The notes under the pieces are model-generated. The model saw only the letters and a list, made by a program, of their open reading frames with translations, was not told the DNA's origin and did no database searches. Made by a program: the position numbers and the translations under genes. This document shows, one piece after another, positions 12,018 through 25,976 of a stretch of 64,000 nucleotides of DNA (its first letter is position 1; every line of letters starts with the position of its first letter). Source of the DNA: Hormiphora californensis (taxonomy: Eukaryota; Ctenophora; Tentaculata; Cydippida; Pleurobrachiidae); contig CM035351.1 in assembly GCA_020137815.1 (NCBI GenBank), forward strand, positions 6,159,397-6,223,396, in the 5' to 3' direction.

Positions 12018-12385
12018 AAGAGAATAATACAATTCCACATTGACTTTTGTAATATAAAATTAACCTTTCCTCACATTTTCTAGGTATAGCAAGAGTGTGG
12101 GATATCTAAGTTTCCCGCCGTTTTGTATCATATGTCAGACGATTGAAAGTCCCCAAGATTACAGGGAATTCACATCGTTTGTCAGGTATTGTAAACTGGC
12201 TTAGCAGTTAGCATTGTGTATACCGGGTGGCGGGTGTATACCTAAATGCAACCCACTCTATTTCAACTTTCCTTTCTAGGTGTAAGAAGTGTGGGCATCT
12301 CTACTGCTCGAAGGCTTGCTACGAGAAAGATTCGCAACACTCAAAATATTGTCCTTCACTTACGAAAATCAAACGAAAGATGTAG

Positions 12386-12960
12386 ATAAAATCATATCAG
12401 CAACTGAGAAAGGAAAAAAGTTCAAGTCTGCTACTTTCTTCCTGGTGTTTACATATATTTCATTATTCAAAGTAGAACCCTTTGGGAAGTTTTCCGTTGC
12501 TGATTGACTGTTGAGCGAATTAGGACTCCTGTATTTGTCAAATTCATTTCCTTTTTTAATGTCTGTTTCAGTAACCAATCCAGTAACCAACTCAAGTTTT
12601 TTACTAACATTATGAGACGTATTTATTACAACAGTTATATACATTTTTTCTCTGGGATATATTTATTCTTTAATCTTATCAGTTTCTCATAAGCTAACGT
12701 TATAAAAATGTATATTATCTCTAAAATATTTAGCTTGGAGATGTTAAAAGTAAAGTAAAGTAGTATAACTGTTATATAAAATATGTTTATGACAATGAGT
12801 TAGTTTAGCTATGAGAATTATATTTAATATTTATCATCCGCACTAAAAGTTTTTCACTTTCCAGTATGTAAAAGTATTGTTGTATACATAATTTGTTGAG
12901 TTTATCTTTGAGTTATCTTCGTACCTCATTATTATTCTTCGAATATTATAGTTACTAGCC
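12386..12960. other. Intergenic spacer between copies 2 and 3
   Basis: No gene. It is homologous to the spacer after copy 1, including the bases just before the next start codon. Confidence 0.6.
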
Positions 12961-17591
<4,631 letters not shown>

Positions 17592-17875
17592 GTGTTACTA
17601 CGAGGACTGTGCTCAGTATGGAAGATTCATAGCCGAATTCTTGACTAAAGTGTGGAAGTTTATATACTTTTTCAGAGGGGTAATTTATGAGAGATTTATT
17701 TTTCTACCTACACGTAATTTTTAAACTATTTATAATATTTCATATCAAATAACCTAACTTATTGTATCAATTTATAATCCTTATTTAGTGTTTTATTGTA
17801 CCCTTTCCCCCCCCCCCCCCCAATTTTTTTTTCTAGCAATCATTTTTTAATGATTTCACCTTATATTAAAAGCAG
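17592..17875. other. Spacer between copies 3 and 4
   Basis: AT-rich, with a C homopolymer near 17806-17821 and a T run. A TTTTCTAG and an AGCAG precede the copy-4 ATG. No gene. Confidence 0.5.
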
Positions 17876-20800
17876 ATGGTAAAAACCAAGCGGCTCCTTG
17901 TACAGAATCAACTCGATTCCAAAACCATTGTAGACTCTTTCTCAAGACTTCTCAGGCGTGCGAAAGGTAGGTATAACACCACAAACTCAAGGAAACTTGT
18001 TTGATAAGGCTCAACCAGTCGCCCCATGGACTGGAATTGGGACACTGACAGTAACAACAGAAAGCAGCCGCCCTTTAGCGATATCATAACATATCACACT
18101 AACCGATAACATATCATCTTCCTGCAATTTCCATTCCAGGAACTGATAAATCTTATGAAGGGACATTTGAGATTTGTGTGGGTGATTTGAAACGCCGTGA
18201 ACCACTCAATCTACAACCTGTCTTCCATTATAATGGGCTCTGCTGGTGAGTAGTTAAAAGTCCTGGATTCCCTATAAAACTGTCGTGCATTCGTTATTAT
18301 GGACATGGGTATATTTTGGGGCTAACGACATTCTCTGTTCATTTCAGGCAGGCTAGTGTTGTACCCTCACCGAAAAGTGCAAAAACCCACGATTTCATCA
18401 TTACCTGTCTGCTACCAGCAGAGATATTTGACCAGGAATGGAGATACCGGTTCACTGGAAATGTTTCCCTAACTCTTCCCAGTGATAGGGGCATTATCAG
18501 CAAGAGGCTGAAGGATACTGATACTTGTGTACTCAGCAGCTTCCTGCATGAGAAGGTTAGTTCAAATTGTTTCTCAATTCCTCGCTATAAAATTTAAAGT
18601 ATAAATAGTGTGGGATCATGGATAGTGTGGGATCATGGATATATATTTTCAATTTTTTAGCAGCACCTCTATCACTTCACACTAGCTGAATACAACCAGG
18701 TGTTTGTGAAGAATTCAGATGACACCGCTAAACTACAGTTCACCATGAAACTCAAGTTGGAGGATGTCGTAGAAGAGGTTTGTATATAAGGTTTATACTT
18801 TACCCCCCTCTCTAGCTCTCCTCGTAATATTCGAGTGGTTTTATTAATCCTATCTACCAAGTGCCAGTCTGGTACTACCAGTATGACGTCCAACCCGGCC
18901 CCCTCCCGTATCCAAGTAACTAGGCACCAATATCTAATAATCCCTATCCATTTAGCTGTCTAACAATATATTGTTTTCAGACGCACTGCCTATTCTTTGT
19001 GTTCAACGGCTACTTTAATATTGTACACCAGTGGCAGGTAAAGAACAGTCTGGTGAAGAAGTATTGGACTATGAGTATGGGGGGAAGGTCTGTTAACTGC
19101 ACTGTTATGACTGCTATATCACAGTTCTATAGTGACATAATGTCCGAGGTAATGAGTGTCTGTATGTCCGTGTTTGTTTCTTTGTTTGGTTGTTTGTTTA
19201 TTTGTTTGTTTGTTTATTTGTTTGTCTGTTTGGTTGTTTGTTTGTTTGTTTGTCTGTTTGGTTGTTTGTTTGTCTGTCTGGTTGTTTGTTTGTCTGTTTG
19301 TTTGTTTGTCTGTTCGGTTGTTTGTTTGTTTGTGTGTATATTTGTTTGTTTGCTTGTTTTTTAGTTTGTCTGTTTGTTTGCTTGTTTGTCTGCATGTCTG
19401 TTTGTCTGTTTGACTTTCTTGGTGTTGTTCCACACATACCTCCACTTCAATAACTAACCTATAACCCCTATATCAGCGGGTATTTAATGCTACCTCCATT
19501 ACCCACTGGTCCAATGTGATCATCTCCTTCACTGAAATGGTATTGACATCCTGTGATAAAGATCAACGGGCTGTTATCTACAAGAATGGTGTTTGTCACT
19601 TGGTAAGTGTAACTGTACTGCTCCACCCCTGCTCCATTTCATAGTGTGAATTAATTCTGGACTTTACCATGACTATATCAATTTGTAACATGACTGTTGA
19701 TACTGTCGGACTCCGATTTACCGGGAGGATAAACTTCCCCCGATATAGGAAATTAACAGTTTTTGACCCTGATTTGCTGGGCAAAACCCTTTCCCCCGAG
19801 CATCCCAGTAAATCGGGTTACCACTGTACTGTTGTCCCAACAAAGCTCATCAATCACCCTTTCCCCACGGCAGGCAGCTAAGTTGTTAGGTGCAGACTAC
19901 AGTGAGGGCTTAAACAATCCAGATGTGCTGTGGTGCTTCTTCCGATTTATGCTTTTGACGCCAGACGATAAATGTACCGTCCGAGCTGAAGCACTGAGGA
20001 ATATCGTCCCCAAGTTCGCAGACACCAGCTACAATCTACAGTAAGAGAGTCAATCCTGGGAAGTGCTTGTTATGTCCTAACCCTCCTTTACATACGTGTG
20101 GGGCGCGGTGCAACAGGGCCGAGCAAGGCAAGGATGTGTATCAACATTCAACAGAGATCACAGGATAATAATAATTTCAATACCAGCTCTCTAGTGATGT
20201 TTGCTACGAAGCTGTTACCCCACTGCATGAAGACGGAATCCAACATTGGTCTGGTTTACAAGAACATGGATATTATCCTACCTTTTCTTTCTATCAACTC
20301 CTTCCTCCAGTTATCAGGTACTCTTGTTTGTTTGTTTGTTTGTTTGTGATTGCTGCGTCTGGAGGTTATCAGACCTACTCTTTGATCTGGGAGATTTTAG
20401 TTGTTTGGAGCATTTTACAAAGCTGATCCACAAGACCGGTAAAGTTTCCGACGTGCAAATAATAATAGGGCACCACCCAGGGGTGAACAATTGAAAAAAT
20501 GAACTTGAGCTGCACCATTTCAATTATTAGGTCAAGTTGAACGACGCACGGTAAAAGATCTTGAAATCTTTTGCAAGGGATTTTGCTATCTGGTTCAGGA
20601 TGCTTTAGAAGACAGTAAGTAGCTCCTAACATGTTCAACCGCTCGCATTACTTTCTCTTTTAAAATTACTTTCTGTGTTTGACAGGGAAAAATTTCAAAT
20701 TGCTGTCCAAATCGACCAGAAAGAGGCTCCAGGAAACTATATATGAGAACTATACAAGTCCCTTTTATTATCAAAACTCTGATACTGCCCCTCTGTGCGA

Positions 20801-22228
20801 GATCATCCGTTTGCTTTGGGGGATCGACAATCTGCCTCTGGAACTGGTATCAGGGAACAGCATGTACCAAGTCAACTTCCATTACTTTGTTACTATCTCG
20901 GTATGTTAAAGATGACAAATCAAGGCGTTACAATGTCATGCTTTTAAAGGAATCTTTCACCTGGACTACTAGGTAAAAGTTTCACAATCAACTTATTTCA
21001 GTTTGGTTTGTTCTTTTTGGTGACATTTCTAGAAGAATTCAGTGGTGCCAATGCCTTCACACGTGGACCCTACACCAAGTTCATCAACTCCCTTAAAATC
21101 ATTAAAGACTTGGATTTGGTAGCAACTAATGTACCCAAGGACTTGAAAAATGCCAAGAAGCTTAAGAAAGAGGGTGATGACCTGCTTAAAGCGGGTGAAT
21201 TTGGTGCGGCGAGTAAGATGTTTACAGAAGCCTTCTTTGGAGCAAGAGGGTATGTGTTCTGTCAAACACTTTAAAACTAAAAGCTATATCGCCTAAATAT
21301 CTAAATATGTACCATCAAAAGGCCAGCCAGCTCACACCTCATTGTTTTCAGTATAAACAAGGTGCGTCACCAAGACAGCATTCTGTTTTTACTGAACTGC
21401 ATGGAGGGTCGGGTTGGGGCGAATATTGAGATAGGGAAACATCAGGAGGCATTGGCTGACTGTGTCTTTGCAATCAACCAAATCCAAACTTTGCTTTATG
21501 GTGATGTGGAAGGTATTACGTTGAAACTGACACCACAGCAACATTACTGCATGGTGAGATAATTGCTGCTATGGTTACTATTCCATGGTAACTCAGTGGT
21601 CGCCATGGTAACTATCGTAACCGGTCCAATCCAACTATTATAGGAAGCACTGCTGAAAAATGCCAAGATAAGTCGAGTTAAGATTCTAATATCTATGAAG
21701 GAATGGATGCCTGCGTTGCGCTGTTCCATTGACCTGCTCACTACCACAGCTAGCGTTGACAACTTCCCATACTACTACGACAGTTTTATCGGGTTAGTAG
21801 ACTGTACTGAATACATACAGGGGCCAGGTAAATTGAGATCTGAAATCTGTAACCCCTTCAGCTCACTCTTTTCCGTAATACAGAAACCATTTATTATTCT
21901 TTCTCAGGTACACAAAGGGTGTGTTCCAAGTCAGATTCCCTCCAGTTTGCATTTCTTGCCGATCTGCAGGGACCTGGCATGACATTGATTCCGCCTCATG
22001 TAGTGTGAGGTATGTTATTTCTTTAACATTAGGGGCGTTTACCACTTCTGAGCTTTTGTTTTCTTTGTCTAAGATTTCCTTATTTTCTAACCACTATATC
22101 ACAGGTGCAAGAAATGCCATCACCCCTATTGCTCTGAGGTCTGTTACGACTTTGACACTATCCACAAAGACTATTGTGACCAGATAGCCCGACTAGAAAA
22201 TAGCAGATCCGCACTAATGGGAGCTTAG
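17876..22228 (+). CDS. TPR-MYND protein, copy 4 (intact, 745 codons)
   Basis: Exons read as 17876-17966, 18140-18245, 18348-18555, 18661-18777, 18981-19148, 19477-19602, 19874-20040, 20187-20317, 20531-20614, 20686-20900, 21002-21249, 21352-21553, 21644-21792, 21908-22009 and 22105-22228 (TAG). All phases join, 2238 nt in total. Exons 2-4 encode a beta-rich segment that may be MATH/TRAF-like (weak). The middle is helical. TPR-like pairs are NAKKLKKEGDDLLKAGEF, ANIEIGKHQEALAD and the 21644 exon. Basic and Asn positions fit a carboxylate-clamp TPR, which suggests binding to a chaperone tail (inference). The MYND finger is CISC-x17-CKKCHHPYCSEVC-x7-H-x3-C. The first exon is strikingly like copies 2 and 3 although the rest is far diverged. 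The exons that are separate in copies 1-3 (equivalent to 12 and 13) are one exon here. Confidence 0.85.
19150..19412. repeat. (TTTG/TCTG)n microsatellite in intron 5 of copy 4
   Basis: TTTG and TCTG units for about 260 bases. They are open in several frames on both strands, so long apparent ORFs here are artefacts. Confidence 0.9.
19698..19832. mobile_element. Degenerate pogo/Tigger-like MITE in intron 6 of copy 4
   Basis: The ends TACTGTCGGACTCCGATTTA and TAAATCGGGTTACCACTGTA, and an interior 'TTTCCCCCGA', match the element at 1722-1892 at reduced identity. Confidence 0.55.
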
Positions 22229-22521
22229 ATAATGTGGTAGTGCAGTGGAACAGCGACCAAAATAATGTCATTTGTTTAATTTATTTTACCCAACGCAATT
22301 AAATTAAAAGCATGAATTAGTTTTTTAAGAATTCCTGTTTTTAACAAGTTTTACAAATTATTTGTTTAGTTCTAACTTCTTAATTCAACAATCTTATTTT
22401 CATAATACAGTTTAATAAAGTTTTTACATTCCAATTATATTCAAAATACCGTTTTGTCTTCCTCATACATTTAGCAACATCAATTATTATACTTCTAACA
22501 CATTATACTCCTTGTAGCATC
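22229..22521. other. Short spacer before ZNHIT3
   Basis: AT-rich 3' flank of copy 4 with AATAAA-like sites (AATAAAG near 22414). It ends in CTCCTTGTAG followed by CATC and the ZNHIT3 start codon, a plausible 3' splice acceptor. Confidence 0.5.
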
Positions 22522-22917
22522 ATGTGTGAGGTGTGCGAGAAGCCAGATACCAAGTACCGCTGTCCCAAATGCTACATCAGGTACTGCTCCCTCGACTGTT
22601 ACAAGATACACTCATGTGAACCAAAACCCATGCCACCCCCTCCCAAACTGCCCAAATCTAAACGGAAACCCCGACCAAACAAGAAATATGATGGTGGTGA
22701 TGATGATGTCGAGTTATTAAAACAGCACCAGTTGGACAGCCTGGACTGCCCTGAAATGAGGGAGTTGTTGAGTAACCCCCACCTGAGGGCCATTCTGAAG
22801 AAGATTAACAAGTCTGGGGACGCTGAATTAGCCCTGGAGGAACATTATGAGGAACCGTTAGTGAAGGAATTTGTAGAACAATGCTTGAAATTAACAGGGA
22901 CTGACCATACTACGTGA
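22522..22917 (+). CDS. ZNHIT3: Zinc finger HIT domain-containing protein 3
   Basis: Intronless frame of 131 residues. Residues 2-31 form a HIT-type zinc finger: CEVC, CPKC, YCSLDC and a final H-x-C pair. In this family the finger is a protein-binding module of the box C/D snoRNP assembly machinery. A basic/proline linker follows (residues about 32-58), then the family's C-terminal helical region with LLSNPHLRAILKKI and EEPLVKEFVEQCLKL. Length is close to human ZNHIT3 (155). A YAG acceptor lies 4 bases upstream of the ATG, so the mature 5' end may be made by splicing. It sits 198 bases before the next gene in the same direction. Confidence 0.9.
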   Translation: MCEVCEKPDTKYRCPKCYIRYCSLDCYKIHSCEPKPMPPPPKLPKSKRKPRPNKKYDGGDDDVELLKQHQLDSLDCPEMRELLSNPHLRAILKKINKSGDAELALEEHYEEPLVKEFVEQCLKLTGTDHTT

Positions 22918-23115
22918 AGGAGTTTTTTCTTTATTAACCTGATGCGTACACTCCGGGGTAGTTTTACAATAGACATTTTGTTATGCCGCTGTCAAGGTTT
23001 TTCTTTCCAACCAGACTTTTAAATATTAAATCGCGTTTGATATCTATCGTTCGATCCTGTCTATTACATCCTGGTTTATTCAATTACAATTAACACTAAT
23101 TATCCTTCTCAGATC

Positions 23116-24357
23116 ATGTTAAAACCGTATGTCAGTAAAAAGAGGAAAACTACCCACCCTTCCCATCCTACTCCTGATGATCCCAATAAGCCGGGCCCTG
23201 TAATCAACAAATGTAACCCTAAATGCAGTAGTTTCAACCCCGTACCCAGCTCTAAAGATGACGGTTTCCCTTTCTCAATCCTCCTCCCTGGTTTTGCTAA
23301 TGAGATTCTCTGGGTGACGGAGGGGGAGGATGATGAGTCGAGGGTTTACCTGGCACTCCTTACTGGACATATTGGGAGACTGTGTTTATGTCGGAGGAAG
23401 TTTGCATCCTTCTACAAGGTTGACAGTATTCCCCGGGGTTTGAGTGTTTCTAATGGTGTTGCAGAGTTTGTTACTTATTCAGGAGTATACCATCGTGTTA
23501 CAATAACAACAACAGCTCCTGTTAAACTTGTTACCATAGCAACAACAGCTCCTGTTAAACCAGTTACCATAGCAACAACAGCTCCTGTTAAACCAGTTAC
23601 CATGGTAACAGTTCCTGTTAAACCAGTTACCATAGCAACAACAACTCTTCATAAACCAATTACCAAGGAGAAAGTCCACGCGGCGGTGTCATGGGATGGT
23701 CACCTTATTCTGGGTTGTGACACCCACCTTCTCCTCGCCAAATCAGGGGAAATTATCAAACAGTTTGGGATCCAATCACCTGGTCCGGTAAATTCTATGG
23801 TGGTATACTACGGCACCCTGTTTGTAGCCTATGACAACAACCAAAACACCTCCGCAAACAACTCAATTGTAGGGTATGACCTTCCCTCAGGAGGGGGTAT
23901 AGTTGCTACTGGCCTCACCTCATCCCTCTCCGGCTGTGCAGCTCTAGTCACTGGACATGAACCCTGGATATATTGTGTAGATAGGATGGGAGGTATGACG
24001 AGATTCAGAGGATTCCCTCCCTTCACTCGAGACAAGAAGTGGAGTTTGAAGGTTGCTAGGCCGGAGTATAGTAACATGATTGCAGTTGATAGTCAGGGTA
24101 GAATCATATACGGGGGTGAGAGTGGAAAACTTTCAATGAAGACTCGGGGGAAGACATATTATCCTAAGATCTCCGATAGTCCTCTTGCTAATATTACAGT
24201 GAGTGAGGTGAGAGATGTTATTCGGGCTACTGTGTGTACCTGGGAGGGAGATCAGTTGTTTATGATTGATATAGATGAACTTTGTAAAAATATAACGAGT
24301 CAGAGTGCGATGAGAAAAGAGTATAATGGCTACCGTTCACTGAGATGTATGTATTGA
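23116..24357 (+). CDS. Unrecognised 413-residue protein with 11-residue repeats
   Basis: Intronless frame preceded by TATCCTTCTCAG and ATC just before the ATG. I do not recognise the family. Residues 1-50 are basic and Pro/Asn-rich with no signal peptide. Residues about 130-180 contain four to five copies of VTIATTAPVKP, encoded by a 33-base repeat. The flanking sequence has the alternating hydrophobic/glycine pattern of a beta-propeller (for example AAVSWDGHLILGC, IAVDSQGRIIYGGESG), but no WD or NHL signature is clear enough to call. An X-box-like palindrome GTTACCATAGCAAC recurs inside the coding repeat. It lies between ZNHIT3 and the RPA34-like gene in the same orientation. Confidence 0.75.
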   Translation: MLKPYVSKKRKTTHPSHPTPDDPNKPGPVINKCNPKCSSFNPVPSSKDDGFPFSILLPGFANEILWVTEGEDDESRVYLALLTGHIGRLCLCRRKFASFYKVDSIPRGLSVSNGVAEFVTYSGVYHRVTITTTAPVKLVTIATTAPVKPVTIATTAPVKPVTMVTVPVKPVTIATTTLHKPITKEKVHAAVSWDGHLILGCDTHLLLAKSGEIIKQFGIQSPGPVNSMVVYYGTLFVAYDNNQNTSANNSIVGYDLPSGGGIVATGLTSSLSGCAALVTGHEPWIYCVDRMGGMTRFRGFPPFTRDKKWSLKVARPEYSNMIAVDSQGRIIYGGESGKLSMKTRGKTYYPKISDSPLANITVSEVRDVIRATVCTWEGDQLFMIDIDELCKNITSQSAMRKEYNGYRSLRCMY

Positions 24358-24540
24358 TTTGACGATAATCAAACAGTTTCGTCCTATCACGATATCATCA
24401 GTGCTCGAATAGTTTGCTCAAATGAATTTTTAATCTATTTTTAGACTTTTTTACACTACTTTTTAAACGTTTTATTGTATCCGATTGATTAACTTATTAA
24501 TTTAGCAAATTCCAGTATTTTTACTATTATCTACCCAATA

Positions 24541-24650
24541 ATTAGTAACTCCCTCTAGTTTGTACACCTCCCATCTCTCCCTGTAGTTTGTAGCTACCCA
24601 ATAACCCCTCCCATCTATAGTTTGTACCCTCCCATCTCTCCCTCTAGTTT
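24541..24650 (+). promoter_or_regulatory. Repeated CTCCCTCTAGTTTGTA acceptor-like tract
   Basis: About four copies of CCCATCTCTCCCTCTAGTTTGTA-like sequence, each a pyrimidine run ending in TAG. The last lies 5 bases before the ATG at 24653. They could be alternative 3' splice or trans-splice acceptors. Confidence 0.4.
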
Positions 24651-24652
24651 GT

Positions 24653-24862
24653 ATGTCTGGAGGTAACCCCGGACCAGTCCAGTCACTAACCCGCCCCGTT
24701 AAAGTTTGGAACTTCGTCAACTCCGGTCGAGGTTTAATTTCCTTTTGGGGCCTCTGTTTTGTCGGTGCTATCTCTAGTGTAGTGCACCTGAAGAGAAGGT
24801 ATACTCGAGTCAGGAAGGAGACAGTAAGAGAGAAGGTGCTCCAGAAGCAACTTAAAGCATGA
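24653..24862 (+). CDS. Small single-pass membrane protein, 69 residues
   Basis: Open frame with a hydrophobic segment at residues about 29-44 (ISFWGLCFVGAISSVV) followed at once by a basic stretch (HLKRRYTRVRK) and a Lys-rich C-terminus, the layout of a small inner-membrane or ER protein. I do not recognise the family. It has an acceptor-like CCCTCTAG 5 bases before the ATG. Its TGA overlaps the ATG of the downstream RPA34-like frame as ATGA, so both may be read from one transcript. The frame could also be fortuitous; its intact structure and position between close-packed genes favour reality. Confidence 0.5.
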   Translation: MSGGNPGPVQSLTRPVKVWNFVNSGRGLISFWGLCFVGAISSVVHLKRRYTRVRKETVREKVLQKQLKA

Positions 24863-25596
24863 AGAACCTTACCAAAACAAAGTAAGTTAATATACCGGCT
24901 GAAAAATCTCACTTTTCTGAACTTCCTAAAGTGCTTTATAAGGGCATTATGAGTGCTTTATCTCATTTTTCCTAGCGTATACTTAGTAGTTTTCATAGCC
25001 CAGGAAATGTTTATTTGGCAGACAGCCATCTATAATAATGGTGTATTTCTCCCTCGCGACTAACTCCCCCCTCTACATTAGGTACGAGCCTCCCCCGAGT
25101 TTTACTCCCCTGGATGACCCCGGATTGGATGGAAAGGAGCTGTGGCTGGTACAGATCCCTCCCGGGGTAAGTGTAGTTTAGTTTAATGTGAATTGTGATT
25201 TGTGGGGTAAGTAGTGTGATAGTGCAATAGAACCTCGATATAAATGATATAACAAACTGAAAATCTGCCCAATCTGTGGATGCAGTATATGCATTTGTTC
25301 GGTTACTGGTTTTCATAAAATGTTGATTCGTGTTCCAGGTTGATGCCAGTGAGTTGGCGGGCAAGAAGATTCGTCTGAAGAACAACAAGGCAGTGGCAGT
25401 TAACAACAATACAGAGCTCTTCATTCAGAAGAACTGCCCAGGACATGCTGTTACCGGACCTGATCAGATATCACCATTCGCGGGTCAGATCACAGTGCGA
25501 CACAAGATCGAGATACCCCTGAGCAATGAAATAATGCCTCTACCTACACCTGGGGATATTCCGGAGGGACTGAAATACCGTCTGGGCAGGAACTAG
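24859..25596 (+). CDS. POLR1G: RNA polymerase I subunit RPA34/POLR1G-like protein
   Basis: Exons 24859-24881, 25082-25166 and 25339-25596 (TAG) join in phase to 121 residues. Family marks are DGKELWLVQIPPGVDASELAGKKIRL near the N-terminus (human: ELWLIQAPADF) and the closing IPEGLKYRLGRN (human: IPPGLRPRF). This subunit pairs with RPA49 as a TFIIF-like dimer on nucleolar Pol I. The long lysine-rich tail of vertebrate proteins is absent. The start in exon 1 was chosen because AACAAA|GTAAGT is a good donor and the phase fits. An alternative start at ATG 25039 would read through TTAG into the same frame. Confidence 0.7.
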
Positions 25597-25976
25597 GAGA
25601 TCGGTGAAAGCTGTCACCTCAGAAACTAGGATGTCCGTTTCTAACTCTATTTAAAAACTCAACTTGCCGGGATCTTCCTGACCCTCATCGTGTTTTTTTC
25701 CTGGCATTTATCATATCTTTAATTTATTATAACCTTCCTAAACCATGTTGTGGTAATTTTCCATGTACCTCTCTCCCCACCCTTTACCCTAACTCCTCTC
25801 TCCCTCTTCCCCACTCTCTCCCTTTCTCTTTACCCACAAACCCCACCCTTTACCCTAATTTTTCCCTTTTCCCCACTCTCTTTCTTTCTCTTTACCCACA
25901 AACCCCACCCTTTACCCTATCCCTAACTCCTCTCCCTCTCCCTCTTCCCCACTTACCCATCACCCATCTCTGTAGA
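25597..25976. other. Pyrimidine-rich spacer before ABCF3
   Basis: Repeats of CCCACCCTTTACCCTA and CTCTCCCTCTTCCCC, ending in CATCTCTGTAG one base before the ABCF3 start. No gene is seen. It may hold the acceptor region of a 5'UTR intron or of trans-splicing. Confidence 0.6.

Larger units (their letters stand above)
3773..12385 (+). pseudogene. TPR-MYND protein, copy 2 (stop codons in exon 7; repeat-filled introns)
   Basis: Exons read as 3773-3857, 3974-4085, 4163-4361, 4446-4529, 4813-4977, 7678-7815, 9544-9748, 9871-10037, 10185-10283, 10369-10550, 10657-10928, 10985-11041, 11115-11262, 11348-11511, 12084-12185 and 12280-12385 (TAG). The start ATG opens the family's conserved first exon (MKKKRLLVQDQLDSK...). 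The C-terminus has TPR-like pairs and a MYND finger almost identical to copy 1. Exon 7 is broken: after GADFSEGCHQV it meets TAA, it has lost about ten bases compared with copy 1, and a one-base change near 9684 shifts the frame again. Every other exon keeps its phase. Introns 5, 6 and 14 are inflated by inverted-repeat elements. It is probably a recent pseudogene, or exon 7 is skipped. Confidence 0.75.

Noticed and set aside
18140-18777. MATH domain in exons 2-4 of the TPR-MYND family
   Set aside because: Length and beta-rich pattern are suggestive, but no diagnostic residues could be fixed by eye; left as a weak remark only.
19156-19413. Cys/Leu/Phe-rich frames at the TTTG repeat
   Set aside because: Microsatellite translation inside intron 5 of copy 4.
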